Shown here piece by piece: positions 31,681-41,046 of a stretch of 64,000 nt of DNA. The notes under the pieces are model-generated. The model saw nothing but the letters and a program-made list of their open reading frames with translations, did not search any database and was not told where the DNA came from. The number at the start of each line of letters is the position of its first letter. Positions within the stretch are counted from its first letter, which is position 1. Source of the DNA: an uncultured Glaciecola sp. (GTDB taxonomy: Bacteria; Pseudomonadota; Gammaproteobacteria; Enterobacterales; Alteromonadaceae); contig CAKZLI010000001.1 of assembly GCA_937125395.1 (NCBI GenBank), positions 1-64,000 on the forward strand, given 5' to 3'. The translations under genes and the position numbers were made by a program.

Positions 31681-32779
31681 ATGTTTGAAACCAATCCAAT
31701 CACCACATCTCTAGCTGATATCCGTGAACGTACGGCGTCACTTCGGGGGTACCTTTGACTATGATGCCAAACAAGAGCGTCTAGAAGAAGTCAACCGTGA
31801 ACTCGAAGATCCCAATGTATGGAATGATCCTGAGCGGGCGCAAGCCCTCGGCAAAGAAAAAGTCGTATTGGCACAAATCGTTGAAACAATCGTAGTTGTT
31901 GAACAAGGTGTTGATGATGTCGAAGGCTTACTTGAGCTGGCGGTTGAAGCGCAAGATGAAGATACCTTTGCTGAAACCCAAACAGAACTGGCAGAGTTAC
32001 TAACACACGTTGAGCTACTTGAGTTTAGACGGATGTTTGCAGGTCCTAATGACAGTAACGATTGTTATTTGGATATTCAATCTGGTTCAGGTGGCACCGA
32101 AGCCCAAGATTGGGCGAATATGCTGTTACGCATGTATTTGCGTTGGGGTGAAGAGAACGGCTTTAAGACCGAACTCATCGAAGTCTCTGATGGTGATGTT
32201 GCGGGTATCAAATCTGCCACTATTCGTTTTGGTGGTGAATATGCATTTGGTTGGTTACGCACTGAAACGGGCGTACATCGCTTAGTGCGCAAATCGCCGT
32301 TTGACTCAGGCAGTCGTCGCCATACGTCATTTGCCTCTGCGTTTATTTACCCAGAAATCAATGATGATATCGATATTGATATTAATCCCTCAGATTTACG
32401 TATCGATACATACCGTGCATCAGGAGCCGGTGGTCAGCACGTTAACCGGACAGATTCTGCGGTGCGGATTACGCATGAGCCAACCAACATTGTCGTACAA
32501 TGTCAAAATGACCGCTCACAGCACAAGAACAAAGATCAAGCGATGAAACAACTCAAAGCCAAGTTGTATGAGCATGAGTTGCAAAAACAAAATGTTGAAA
32601 AACAAGCACTCGAAGACAGTAAATCGGATATTGGTTGGGGCAGTCAAATACGCTCATATGTACTAGATGACTCGCGCATCAAAGATTTACGCACCGGTGT
32701 AGAAACGCGCAATACGCAGTCTGTGTTAGACGGCGATTTAAACAAATTTATCGAAGCCAGCCTTAAATCTGGCCTGTAA
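31681..32779 (+). CDS. prfB: Peptide chain release factor 2 (programmed +1 frameshift)
   Basis: The first 25 codons from ATG 31681 end at an in-frame TGA (31756-31758). Translation continues in the +1 frame from GAC 31757 to the TAA at 32777-32779, giving about 365 residues that match E. coli RF2 throughout ([18 protein letters not shown] across the shift). SPF codon-recognition motif [11 protein letters not shown] and catalytic [16 protein letters not shown]. It releases peptides at UGA and UAA. The frame called alone from 31724 would lose the true N-terminus. lysS follows 19 nt later, the conserved prfB-lysS order. Confidence 0.97.
31744..31759 (+). promoter_or_regulatory. prfB: RF2 autoregulatory frameshift site
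   Basis: CGGGGGTACCTTTGAC: a G-rich Shine-Dalgarno-like element three bases before CTT-TGA-C. The CUU codon slips +1 over UGA when RF2 is scarce. E. coli has AGGGGGTATCTTTGAC; here the first base is C and the spacer TAC, so the anti-SD pairing relies on the G run. Confidence 0.95.
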
Positions 32780-32798
32780 TTACTCTGTAGGAATACCC

Positions 32799-34343
32799 AT
32801 GACTGACCAACATCAAGATGAAAACAAACTCGTTGCAGAACGCCGTGCTAAATTAGACGCGATCCGTGAAAACTGTAAATCGAACGGTTTCCCTAATAGT
32901 TTTCGTCGTGAAGCGTATGCTCAAGATTTGAATACTGAATTTGGTGAGCATGAAAAAGCAGACCTTGAAGCATTGGGTCATGTAGTCAGTATTGCTGGCC
33001 GGGTCATGGCTAAGCGCGGGCCGTTTTTGTTACTGCAAGACATGACAGGGCAAATTCAAGCCTATGCCGCTAAAGATACCCAAAAAGACATCAAAGAGCG
33101 TTACGGTAGTCTAGATATTGGCGATATCATTGGCGTAAAAGGGGCGTTGCACAAATCCGGTAAAGGCGATTTGTATGTCAACATGGATGAATACCAATTA
33201 TTGACCAAATCATTGCGTCCGTTACCAGAAAAATTCCACGGTTTGTCGGATCAAGAAACCAAATATCGTCAACGTTATGTCGATTTGATCACCTCACCAG
33301 AAACCCGTGAAACCTTCTTTATGCGCAGCAAAATAGTCAATGGTATTCGTACCTTTTTGACTGAACGACAGTATATGGAAGTTGAAACTCCAATGTTGCA
33401 AGTGATCCCTGGTGGGGCATCAGCTAAGCCATTTGTGACTCATCACAATGCCCTTGATATTGAGATGTACCTGAGGATTGCGCCAGAGTTATATCTAAAA
33501 CGCCTAGTCGTCGGTGGCTTTGAGCGCGTGTTCGAAATCAACCGTAACTTCCGTAATGAAGGTTTATCGACTCGCCATAATCCAGAGTTTACGATGTTAG
33601 AATTTTATCAGGCGTATGCTGATTTTAATGATTTAATGGATTTGACCGAAGACATGTTGAAGTATTTAGCACAAACAGTGCTAGGGACAACAATCGTCAC
33701 TAATACTGTCAAAAATGCTGAAGGCGAAGTGATCGAGACCAAAGAATATGATTTTGGTCAGCCATTTGCTCGTTTGTCGATGGGCGATGCGATTTTAAAA
33801 TATTGGCCAGAAGCGAACGCTGCTGCGATTAATGATCCTGAAGCGCACTTGGATGAGCTAAAAGCAATGGCCAAACAACTGCACATTAAAGAGCCAGCGG
33901 TAGATGGTATCTGGGGTGCGGGTAAATATTTATGTGAAATCTTTGAAGCCACTGCCGAAGAACAACTCGATCAACCGACATTTATCACACAATACCCTTG
34001 GGAAGTGTCACCACTTGCACGTCGTAATGATGACAATCATTTTGTGACTGACCGATTTGAGTTTTTTGTTGGTGGCCGTGAGCTTGCTAATGGATTCTCT
34101 GAGCTGAATGATGCACAAGATCAAGCCGCTCGGTTCCAAAAACAAGTACAAGAAAAAGATGCCGGGGATGATGAAGCCATGCATTTTGATGAAGATTATA
34201 TAACGGCGCTTGAGTATGGTTTACCGCCGACAGCCGGAGAAGGTATTGGCATTGACCGTTTGGTGATGTTGTTCTCAGATAGTCCTACGATTAAAGACGT
34301 GATTTTGTTTCCGCACATGAAGCCGGTGAACAACGAACTCTAA
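32799..34343 (+). CDS. lysS: Lysyl-tRNA synthetase, class II
   Basis: 514 residues. N-terminal OB-fold anticodon domain ([22 protein letters not shown]), then class II catalytic core: motif 1 around [22 protein letters not shown], motif 2 [33 protein letters not shown], motif 3 [24 protein letters not shown] segment ([17 protein letters not shown]). Cytosolic, essential. It follows prfB by 19 nt with TAGGA before the ATG. Convergent with the next gene, 7 nt apart. Confidence 0.97.
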   Translation: MTDQHQDENKLVAERRAKLDAIRENCKSNGFPNSFRREAYAQDLNTEFGEHEKADLEALGHVVSIAGRVMAKRGPFLLLQDMTGQIQAYAAKDTQKDIKERYGSLDIGDIIGVKGALHKSGKGDLYVNMDEYQLLTKSLRPLPEKFHGLSDQETKYRQRYVDLITSPETRETFFMRSKIVNGIRTFLTERQYMEVETPMLQVIPGGASAKPFVTHHNALDIEMYLRIAPELYLKRLVVGGFERVFEINRNFRNEGLSTRHNPEFTMLEFYQAYADFNDLMDLTEDMLKYLAQTVLGTTIVTNTVKNAEGEVIETKEYDFGQPFARLSMGDAILKYWPEANAAAINDPEAHLDELKAMAKQLHIKEPAVDGIWGAGKYLCEIFEATAEEQLDQPTFITQYPWEVSPLARRNDDNHFVTDRFEFFVGGRELANGFSELNDAQDQAARFQKQVQEKDAGDDEAMHFDEDYITALEYGLPPTAGEGIGIDRLVMLFSDSPTIKDVILFPHMKPVNNEL

Positions 34344-34350
34344 TCGGTGT

Positions 34351-35295
34351 TTAACTAAATGGGCTGGCGCACTTAGTAGTCAGCCCACATATCGCATCAA
34401 ATAATGCCTGATTTTCAGGTACTGCAATGCCGTGTCGTTGCCCTAGTTGAACCACATAGCCATTGATATGTTCGATTTCAGTGCGGCGACCATGCGCAAC
34501 ATCTTGTTGCATCGAAGAGTAATTATTTGCAGTACTGGCGATCACACCCTGTACCTGCTCTAATAGTTGTTCCTTATTTAATTTGACCCCCTGAGCTGTC
34601 GCAACGGCGATGACTTCTGCAATAATCGGTTCCAACAATACTTTATACTCAGGCTCAGCCAATTGTCCGTTGGCGATGTTATGTATCGCTGTTAATGGAT
34701 TGATCACACAGTTGATCACTAATTTAGTATACAACGCCGGTAAAATATCATCATGCCATGTCGGGTCAGGAAGAATATGGTTAATCATGTCTTGAAGCTG
34801 AAGTGGGGGATGCTCATACTGTTGTTTATGCTGCGGTTGATTGACATAACCGAGTTGGCATTGACCTTTTGCCGTATGCACAATCGTATGATTATCACGA
34901 AAACCCGCCATTGTCGTCGTCGCGGCAATAATGACGTTGTTAGGGAAAACCTCTTGTGCTACTTCAATACACCCCATGCCATTATGCATTAACACTATGG
35001 TTGCTGTTGGGGCGAGCTTGTCCTGTAATTCGAGCAACACATCATATATCTGGTAAGCTTTAATCGGGATAATCACGAGCCCATCAAGTTGTGCTGGTTG
35101 CCCAGGTAAGCACTGTGTTGTGGGTAAGGTAATGCATGTCGTATCAAGTTGCTGGATTTGTATATTAGGCAATATCAAATGCTTGTTGCGTCGATGATGA
35201 TACTGACGAACCGGATACTGCGCAGTGCTTACACGTTGCGCCAACAAACTGCCAATCACGCCTCGACCGATGATATGGACTATTGGCTGGGCCAT
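34351..35295 (-). CDS. panE: 2-dehydropantoate 2-reductase family protein (ApbA/PanE)
   Basis: 314 residues. N-terminal NADPH-binding IIGRGVIGSLLAQRV, then a middle segment LVIIPIKAYQI with the family's conserved K-x-x-Q/D, VLMHNGMG, and the C-terminal domain with KLVINCVINPLTAIHNIANGQL and the RTEIEHINGYVVQLG motif. It reduces ketopantoate to pantoate for CoA synthesis. Length and motifs fit PanE, though several ApbA paralogues of unknown substrate look alike. Its start overlaps the pseudouridine synthase gene by 16 bp, so the two are co-transcribed. Confidence 0.88.
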   Translation of the reverse strand: MAQPIVHIIGRGVIGSLLAQRVSTAQYPVRQYHHRRNKHLILPNIQIQQLDTTCITLPTTQCLPGQPAQLDGLVIIPIKAYQIYDVLLELQDKLAPTATIVLMHNGMGCIEVAQEVFPNNVIIAATTTMAGFRDNHTIVHTAKGQCQLGYVNQPQHKQQYEHPPLQLQDMINHILPDPTWHDDILPALYTKLVINCVINPLTAIHNIANGQLAEPEYKVLLEPIIAEVIAVATAQGVKLNKEQLLEQVQGVIASTANNYSSMQQDVAHGRRTEIEHINGYVVQLGQRHGIAVPENQALFDAICGLTTKCASPFS

Positions 35296-36008
35296 GTTAA
35301 TTCCTGTAAGTGTGCTGGTGTAATATGGCTGTGCACGGTGACTTGGTTAAATAATTGAGTGTTGTTATCTGCATTGTCGATGTTATCGTCGACGGGGCAG
35401 GTGATGTAAATGGGTGTGCCTGAATATTCAAACTCTAGCGCATAGGCGTGCAAATACACTCGGTCAGCAGCAACACCAGCATAATGCGTATCGCCGACGA
35501 TGGGGCTGCTGTTGCTTTTTAAGGCAACACGGATCTGATGGGTTTTACCGGTGAATGGCTTGATCCAAAACAAATAGTAGCCATTACCCAAGCCTACACG
35601 TTGAAAATAAGATACAGCCGGATTCACTGACGTTTGCGTTAATGCCCATTGGCCTCTGCGTTTATTAACCATATCGCCTTTGACCCAACCTTGCTTGCGT
35701 TTACCTTTTTTGTCGGTTAGTGCAACATAATATTTTTGGATTTGTTGCTGACTAAACAACACCCTAAATTGTTCTGCCGCGGCCGGATGTTTGGCAATGA
35801 TTAAGCATCCAGACGTATCGTCATCTAAACGGTGCACAATATGCCATTGATGCACGGCAGGTTGATTTAACGCTTGTGCTAGCAGGGGAATGATGGCCTG
35901 ACGTGAAATTGTCGTACTCTGCGATGCTGTTGTTGATGATGCATGCATAGTAACATGGGCTGGTTTGGCAATAATGACAAAATCAGCGTGCTCAAACAAA
36001 ATCCGCAT
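35280..36008 (-). CDS. RluA-family RNA pseudouridine synthase
   Basis: 242 residues with no S4 domain. The catalytic motif is HRLDDDTSGCLII with the nucleophilic Asp at about 62, followed by QIQKYYVALTD and GKTHQIRVALKSNSSPIVGD. The short form and lack of S4 place it with the single-domain RluA/TruC-like group rather than RluC/RluD. The target base in rRNA or tRNA cannot be read from sequence. Overlaps panE by 16 bp and sits 3 nt downstream of the Hpt gene on the same strand. Confidence 0.87.
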   Translation of the reverse strand: MRILFEHADFVIIAKPAHVTMHASSTTASQSTTISRQAIIPLLAQALNQPAVHQWHIVHRLDDDTSGCLIIAKHPAAAEQFRVLFSQQQIQKYYVALTDKKGKRKQGWVKGDMVNKRRGQWALTQTSVNPAVSYFQRVGLGNGYYLFWIKPFTGKTHQIRVALKSNSSPIVGDTHYAGVAADRVYLHAYALEFEYSGTPIYITCPVDDNIDNADNNTQLFNQVTVHSHITPAHLQELTWPSQ

Positions 36009-36011
36009 AAA

Positions 36012-36572
36012 TTATTGGTCAGTCCTAGGGGCATTCAAAATACTCAAAGCCGTATCGTAATTTAACTGCTGGATAGCCAAAGCTAGTTCGCTTTTTTGAG
36101 TCTCATCTAATGTCACATTTTGCATGTAACGAGCGAGTTTTTGGGGCGGAATAAATTGGTTCTTTTGCAATACACTGATCAAAGAGGCAATCGACTCTTC
36201 ATTATTTACATCATCCGACAGCACCGTCTGCGGCGCAACTTGCACATCAATAAAAGCACGAAGAGCAGCAATGGTCTTACTGATATTATCGCCGTATTCA
36301 ATAATGGCATTATTGTCGAGTTGGTTCTGTTTGAGATTGTTTTCAATGATTTTGGAGTGTTCATGCAAGTGTTGCATGCCTAAGTTACCAGAGACACCTT
36401 TGATAGTATGCACCAATAAATTGATCGCATCGTCATTCCCAGCAGCTTGCGCACTGACGATTTTGTCTTGTGTATCGTGATAATCTTCCGTAAATTTGGT
36501 CAATAAGCGACACAGTAATTCGATATTACCATTTAGTTGTGATACCGCAAATTGCGAATCAAAATAGTTCAT
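36012..36572 (-). CDS. Hpt-domain phosphotransfer protein
   Basis: 186 residues from the ATG at 36572; an earlier ATG at 36626 adds 18 residues that look untranslated. A helical Hpt domain fills the first half, with phospho-His 55 in VHTIKGVSGNLGM, the classic HTIKGxxxxLG motif. The second half is a helical region without a recognisable domain. It would relay phosphate from a hybrid kinase to a response regulator. The hybrid kinase at 22719 carries no Hpt domain of its own and is a possible but unproven partner. Confidence 0.85.
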   Translation of the reverse strand: MNYFDSQFAVSQLNGNIELLCRLLTKFTEDYHDTQDKIVSAQAAGNDDAINLLVHTIKGVSGNLGMQHLHEHSKIIENNLKQNQLDNNAIIEYGDNISKTIAALRAFIDVQVAPQTVLSDDVNNEESIASLISVLQKNQFIPPQKLARYMQNVTLDETQKSELALAIQQLNYDTALSILNAPRTDQ

Positions 36573-36742
36573 TAGATTGGTATACCCCAAAAGTTGATAT
36601 CCTAATATTAGCGAAGTTATCAACAAATACCAGATTTCTTTTCTTTTTGACTATATTAATGCGTGATAATTGCTTATGATCGCGAGTATTGTAAATTGCT
36701 ATTTACGCAATTAAATTTAGATTACTTATACGGATTTTTATT

Positions 36743-38320
36743 TTGTTAATAGAGAATTCATCCTTTTCGCGACGTGCGCATTATTTGTTTGAACACGCCC
36801 GGATCCCCGTCTTAAAAGATATCCAACATGGCATTGAACGAGAGGGATTACGTGTTTGTGGTAATGGTAAGTTATCGCCGCAAGGTCATCCGTTGGCGTT
36901 GGGTTCGGCGCTGACCCATGCGACGATCACCACGGATTTTTCTGAGAATCTATTAGAGTTTATCACTCCACCTAGCCGTTCTATTAATACTACCTTAGCG
37001 CAATTAAGCGACATTCATACGCATGTGTATTTAGCGTTAGGCGATGAGTATATTTGGCCATTATCTATGCCGTGCTTTGTTGGTGATGAAGATGATATTG
37101 TCCTAGCCGAATATGGCACATCGAATATTGGAAAAATGAAACACGTGTATCGAGTCGGCCTCAAAAACCGCTACGGTAGTATGATGCAAGCTATATCGGG
37201 CGTGCATTTTAATTTTTCATTGCCTCAAGGGTTTTGGGATATTTGGTGTGAAATGCATGGACAGCAGCTTAATCAAGAATTTATTTCTGAAAGCTATTTT
37301 GCCATGATCCGTAATTATCGACGTTTGTGTTGGATTATTCCGTATTTGTTTGGCGCGTCGCCGGCCATTTGTAGTTCTTTTTTACAAGGACGCAAACCTG
37401 CATATGATTTTCAAACCTTAGGCAAAGGGACTTTGTATTTGCCTTACGCGACGTCTTTACGTATGTCTGATTTGGGCTATACCAATTCAGCGCAGTCTTC
37501 CCTTGATATTTGTTATAACGATTTACACAGTTATGTGCGTTCAGTGCGCAAGGCTATCCGCACTCCCTCTGAGCAATATGGGCATATTCCTGCTGGTGAA
37601 AATGGCGATTATCAACAGCTAAACAAAAATGTCTTACAAATCGAAAACGAACTGTATTCACCTATTCGACCGAAGCAAATTACGCAAGGCAATGAAAAAC
37701 CAACCGATGCCTTATCTGCCCGTGGGGTTGAATATATTGAAGTGCGCTCTTTGGATATTGACCCTTACTCCACGGTGGGGATCAATAAACAACAGATCTT
37801 ATTTTTGGATGTGTTTTTGTTGTATTGCCTGATTGACCCTAGTGAACCAATGAGCCAGGCAGAGTTTAAACAGACTGATCATAATTTAACGTCGGTAGTG
37901 CTGCGTGGGCGAGACCCAAATTTAGAATTAGCTCAAGGTGCTAAGCAGATCCCATTAAAGCAATGGGCCGATAATATGTTTATGGAAATGACCCAAGTGG
38001 CGGCCCTACTTGATAAGGTCAATGACACGGACGAATACCACAATGCATTGGTGCAAGAATACAAAAAAATCGAAGATCCGGATTTGACCCCTTCAGGTCT
38101 AATGCTCAAGAAGATGCAAGCTAATGATGAAGATAACTCCACATTTGGTAAACGTCTTAGTGAACAACACAAAAAACAACTGTTAGCTCGTCAATATGCG
38201 CATTACAGTGCGGAGGATTTTGCTGAGATGCAATTAACCTCATTGTCGCAGCAACAAGAAATTGAGTTGTCAGATACTGAGGATTTTTCGGCGTTTATCA
38301 ACGCTTACTTTGGTTATTGA
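36743..38320 (+). CDS. gshA: Glutamate-cysteine ligase
   Basis: 525 residues from a TTG at 36743; no ATG or GTG is available near the expected start, and alignment with E. coli GshA requires starting in this area. GIEREGLRV, the DFSENLLEFITPP segment, SGVHFNFSLP and RGVEYIEVRSLDIDPYSTVGI are the standard active-site blocks of type 1 GshA. First step of glutathione synthesis, cytosolic. The 115-base upstream gap has a small AATTGC/GCAATT inverted repeat (36694-36712). Initiation from a rare codon suggests modest translation. Confidence 0.93.
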   Translation: MLIENSSFSRRAHYLFEHARIPVLKDIQHGIEREGLRVCGNGKLSPQGHPLALGSALTHATITTDFSENLLEFITPPSRSINTTLAQLSDIHTHVYLALGDEYIWPLSMPCFVGDEDDIVLAEYGTSNIGKMKHVYRVGLKNRYGSMMQAISGVHFNFSLPQGFWDIWCEMHGQQLNQEFISESYFAMIRNYRRLCWIIPYLFGASPAICSSFLQGRKPAYDFQTLGKGTLYLPYATSLRMSDLGYTNSAQSSLDICYNDLHSYVRSVRKAIRTPSEQYGHIPAGENGDYQQLNKNVLQIENELYSPIRPKQITQGNEKPTDALSARGVEYIEVRSLDIDPYSTVGINKQQILFLDVFLLYCLIDPSEPMSQAEFKQTDHNLTSVVLRGRDPNLELAQGAKQIPLKQWADNMFMEMTQVAALLDKVNDTDEYHNALVQEYKKIEDPDLTPSGLMLKKMQANDEDNSTFGKRLSEQHKKQLLARQYAHYSAEDFAEMQLTSLSQQQEIELSDTEDFSAFINAYFGY

Positions 38321-38338
38321 TAGTCAAAAATAACAGTC

Positions 38339-38390
38339 AAAAAAAAACCTGACGGTTTGCTATATTCTAACGATATAGCAACAAGTCAGG
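38339..38390 (-). terminator. Intrinsic-terminator-like hairpin oriented on the minus strand
   Basis: CCTGAC (38348-38353) pairs with GTCAGG (38385-38390), and TTGCTATA (38357-38364) with TATAGCAA (38374-38381). A run of nine A's lies on the left, so only the minus-strand transcript would have the hairpin followed by a U-tract. Both neighbouring genes are on the plus strand, which is unexpected. Confidence 0.55.
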
Positions 38391-38442
38391 CGATAATGTA
38401 CTAGGAAAACACATACTACACAATTTAAGAGCGATGATTTGT

Positions 38443-39081
38443 ATGAAAGTTCAAAAAAAATATAAACTATTATTCATCAGTAGCATCATTGTATTCAGCC
38501 TCAGTATTTTAGGGGGGTGCAGTGTCTCTCCGCCAAAACAACCTAACGATTTATGTGCCATATTTTTTGAAAAAGATGATTGGTATGATGCCGCGCAAGA
38601 TATGCACGATGAATATGGTGTCCCGATCCATGTCCCCATGGCCATGATGTATCAAGAAAGCTCTTTTAAAGCACAAGCGCGCCCACCTAAAGATTATATC
38701 TTGTTTGGCTTAATCCCTTGGGGTCGGGTATCTAGTGCGTATGGATTCTCTCAAGCTAAGACCATGACGTGGGATGATTATGTCAAAGCGACAGGTAATA
38801 GCGGTGCGGATCGTGATGACTTTGCCGATGCGATTGATTTTATGGGGTGGTTTATTAGTCAGTCACAGCGTATTAATGGCGTATCAAAGTGGGATGCGTA
38901 TGCCCAATATCTTAATTATCACGAAGGGTGGGGCGGTTACAAACGCAAAACCTATCAACGTAAAAAATGGCTCATGAATGTCGCCAACAAAGTAAAACAA
39001 CGGTCTATGACCTACGCCGGACAACTGAAACGGTGTGAAGATGATTTGAACCGCAATTGGTTTATGAAACTTTTTATGTAG
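38443..39081 (+). CDS. Lysozyme-like (SLT) lipoprotein, putative lytic transglycosylase
   Basis: 212 residues from the ATG at 38443 (an ATG three codons upstream is less likely). Lipoprotein signal with lipobox SILGGC and acylated Cys 26. The mature domain has VPMAMMYQESSFKAQARPP with the presumed catalytic Glu 72, then AYGFSQAKTMTWDDY and YAQYLNYHEGWGGY, the E...GxxQ...Y pattern of SLT-type transglycosylases. It would cut or remodel peptidoglycan from an envelope anchor. It is a short single-domain form unlike MltA-F; relatives are often annotated simply as SLT-domain lipoproteins. Confidence 0.8.
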   Translation: MKVQKKYKLLFISSIIVFSLSILGGCSVSPPKQPNDLCAIFFEKDDWYDAAQDMHDEYGVPIHVPMAMMYQESSFKAQARPPKDYILFGLIPWGRVSSAYGFSQAKTMTWDDYVKATGNSGADRDDFADAIDFMGWFISQSQRINGVSKWDAYAQYLNYHEGWGGYKRKTYQRKKWLMNVANKVKQRSMTYAGQLKRCEDDLNRNWFMKLFM

Positions 39082-39134
39082 TTATTTGTTTAATTCACTA
39101 TAAGGTTTAATTTTTTGTGATTTCGGACTAAACA

Positions 39135-39175
39135 TTGATCTTGATCAGTACGAGTTTTGCCTCGGTTTGTATACT
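39135..39175 (+). promoter_or_regulatory. FNR-type activated promoter
   Basis: TTGATCTTGATCAG (39135-39148) matches the FNR consensus TTGAT-N4-ATCAA at 9 of 10 positions. TATACT (39170-39175) is a good -10. With a start about 7 nt downstream, the FNR centre is near -41, the class II activation position, and no proper -35 is present, as expected for such promoters. It would drive the DUF3149 gene at 39211. Confidence 0.6.
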
Positions 39176-39210
39176 TAATGTAATCGTTAATCAAACCAAA
39201 TAGGTGATGT

Positions 39211-39336
39211 ATGTTGCAATTACTCTTAACTGATCCAGTCGCATGGGGCTCTGTCTTAGGTATTCTGATCATGGTGATCATGTCTGCTTATTACATTTAT
39301 ATGTTTGTGCATAACAGTGCAGATGATAACAAATAA
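39211..39336 (+). CDS. DUF3149 small membrane protein
   Basis: 41 residues: MLQLLLTDPVAWGSVLGILI at the start, then a continuous hydrophobic helix and a short acidic tail. The TDPVAxGSxLGI pattern is that of the DUF3149 family as I know it, small single-helix inner-membrane proteins of Gammaproteobacteria with no established function. TAGGTGA lies before the ATG. The upstream FNR-type promoter suggests higher expression when oxygen is low. Confidence 0.82.
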   Translation: MLQLLLTDPVAWGSVLGILIMVIMSAYYIYMFVHNSADDNK

Positions 39337-39368
39337 TAGGTTAGTCAGATCCTTCTGAACCAGCTGTG

Positions 39369-40007
39369 CTAAATACGATGCGCTAGTTCAGGTATATTCA
39401 GTAACACTAATATTGCCGCTTTGCCGCCCCATTGTTTGGGTGCCTGACAAAAGCCGACTACATGCGGATACTGGATCAACCAGTTGGGGATAGCGCGTTT
39501 TAATACTCCACTACCATGTCCATGCATAATGGCCACGCACGGAATGTCTTGACGATAAGCACTACTAAGTAATGCTGCAAGCTCGTTTTTGGCATCAGCT
39601 TTGGTTAAGCCATGACAATCAAGTTGATATTCAGGTATAAAATCGCCTTTGCGCAGTCGTTTGGTTAGCGCTGCGCTTGGTTTATCACCGACATGCCACA
39701 GTAGCGCTTCTGTGTCAGGAAAATGTGCTTCAAACCCATCACTAAACACAAATTCAGCACCTTGTTGTCGGGTACGCGTCGCTGCACTGGCCTTATCTCG
39801 TCGCATTGGTTTTTGTTGTTGACCGGATAACGGGGCAATTGTGTCTTGAGTTATCGGTTTTACTCCTTGCACAGAAGCAATAAAGTCAGCTTTCGCTTGC
39901 ACCGCTTCATCGATTTGGCTTGCGCTGGATGACTGAGACGCTGATACCGCAGCAGATTGTTGCGCTAAAAAAGCCTTGATCGCGCCTTTACTCAAATTGG
40001 TTTTCAT
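39369..40007 (-). CDS. smrB: SmrB, Smr-domain ribosome-rescue endonuclease
   Basis: 212 residues. The C-terminal Smr domain begins LDCHGLTKADAKNELAALL and contains IMHGHGSGVLKRAIPNWL and GGKAAILVLLN. The N-terminal 100 residues are a charged linker, as in E. coli SmrB. It cleaves mRNA at collided ribosomes. Divergent from prmB, the conserved smrB/prmB arrangement, with only about 95 bases between their starts. Confidence 0.92.
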   Translation of the reverse strand: MKTNLSKGAIKAFLAQQSAAVSASQSSSASQIDEAVQAKADFIASVQGVKPITQDTIAPLSGQQQKPMRRDKASAATRTRQQGAEFVFSDGFEAHFPDTEALLWHVGDKPSAALTKRLRKGDFIPEYQLDCHGLTKADAKNELAALLSSAYRQDIPCVAIMHGHGSGVLKRAIPNWLIQYPHVVGFCQAPKQWGGKAAILVLLNIPELAHRI

Positions 40008-40101
40008 TAATTTTTAATCCTCACCCAAATTGCCTTTGCCGTTATTGCAAAATTTAAGGTATTATATACGCATTCTCATTGTAAAAAGTACATTCTGTCT
40101 C

Positions 40102-41037
40102 ATGACTTCGGCATTTTCATTTCCTTCAACACATTACCCACAACTTAATTCTTTGTTAGATTGGGTACGTTATTGCACATCAGCTATGAATCAAGCCGAT
40201 GTATATTTTGGTCACGGAACCGATAATGCTTGGGATGAAGCCGTTGCGTTGGTGATGTTTAGCGTGTCTTTACCACCTGACATGGCACAAAAAACCTCTG
40301 ATGCGTTGTTCAGTGCACAATTAGTGCAAGCCGAAAAAGAAGCTATCGTTGAGTTACTCACACGTCGAATCAATACGTTAGAACCGTTACCATATTTAAC
40401 AAACCAAGCATGGTTTGCGGGCTATCCGTTTTATGTTGATCATCGAGTACTGATCCCACGCTCTCCGTTTGCGGAGCTAATTGAAGATGAGTTTCATTCT
40501 TGGTTATCGAAACCTCCGCAACTTATTATGGATTTGTGTACCGGTGGCGGTTGTATCGCTATCGCGTTAGCGCATCAATTTGAGCATGCCCAGGTTGATG
40601 CGTTAGATATCAGTGAAGATGCGTTAGATGTGGCAGCTATTAACATTGCAGAGCATGGCCTTGACCATCGTGTGTACCCAGTGCATTCGGATGTGTTTAC
40701 TGGTGTGTTAGGGCAACAATATGATTTGATTGTCTCAAATCCTCCGTATGTTGATGCGGAAGATATGTCTGATTTACCTCAAGAATTTTTGCATGAACCA
40801 GCTCTTGCATTAGCAGCAGGACAAGACGGTTTAGATATCGTCGAAACAATACTCCAACACGCACCGCAGCATTTATCTCCGGAAGGCTGGTTATTTGTTG
40901 AGGTGGGTAACTCCTCTGTGCATATGGCGACTCGTTTTCCGGGCTTAGCTGTTCAGTGGGTTGATTTTAAGCAAGGTGGGCAAGGTGTATTTGCGGTTGA
41001 CCGTGAAACCTTAGTCCATTATTGGCAAACACAGTAA
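40102..41037 (+). CDS. prmB: Ribosomal protein uL3 N5-glutamine methyltransferase
   Basis: 311 residues from the ATG at 40102; the 24 open codons upstream run into the divergent promoter region. SAM-binding LIMDLCTGGGCIAIAL, the catalytic NPPYVDAEDM and EPALALAAGQDGLDI are hallmarks of the HemK/PrmB group. The N-terminal helical domain (LLDWVRYCTSAMNQADVYFGHGTDNAWDEA) is the PrmB type. It methylates Gln of ribosomal protein L3. aroC follows 9 nt after its stop, the same order as in E. coli. Confidence 0.95.
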   Translation: MTSAFSFPSTHYPQLNSLLDWVRYCTSAMNQADVYFGHGTDNAWDEAVALVMFSVSLPPDMAQKTSDALFSAQLVQAEKEAIVELLTRRINTLEPLPYLTNQAWFAGYPFYVDHRVLIPRSPFAELIEDEFHSWLSKPPQLIMDLCTGGGCIAIALAHQFEHAQVDALDISEDALDVAAINIAEHGLDHRVYPVHSDVFTGVLGQQYDLIVSNPPYVDAEDMSDLPQEFLHEPALALAAGQDGLDIVETILQHAPQHLSPEGWLFVEVGNSSVHMATRFPGLAVQWVDFKQGGQGVFAVDRETLVHYWQTQ

Positions 41038-41046
41038 GGAATCATC

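Noticed and set aside
34360..34387. TGGGCTG/CAGCCCA inverted repeat at the lysS/panE convergence as a terminator
   Set aside because: It lies within the panE coding end, has a 14-nt loop and only TTTAG after it on the minus strand, so terminator function is too weak to call.
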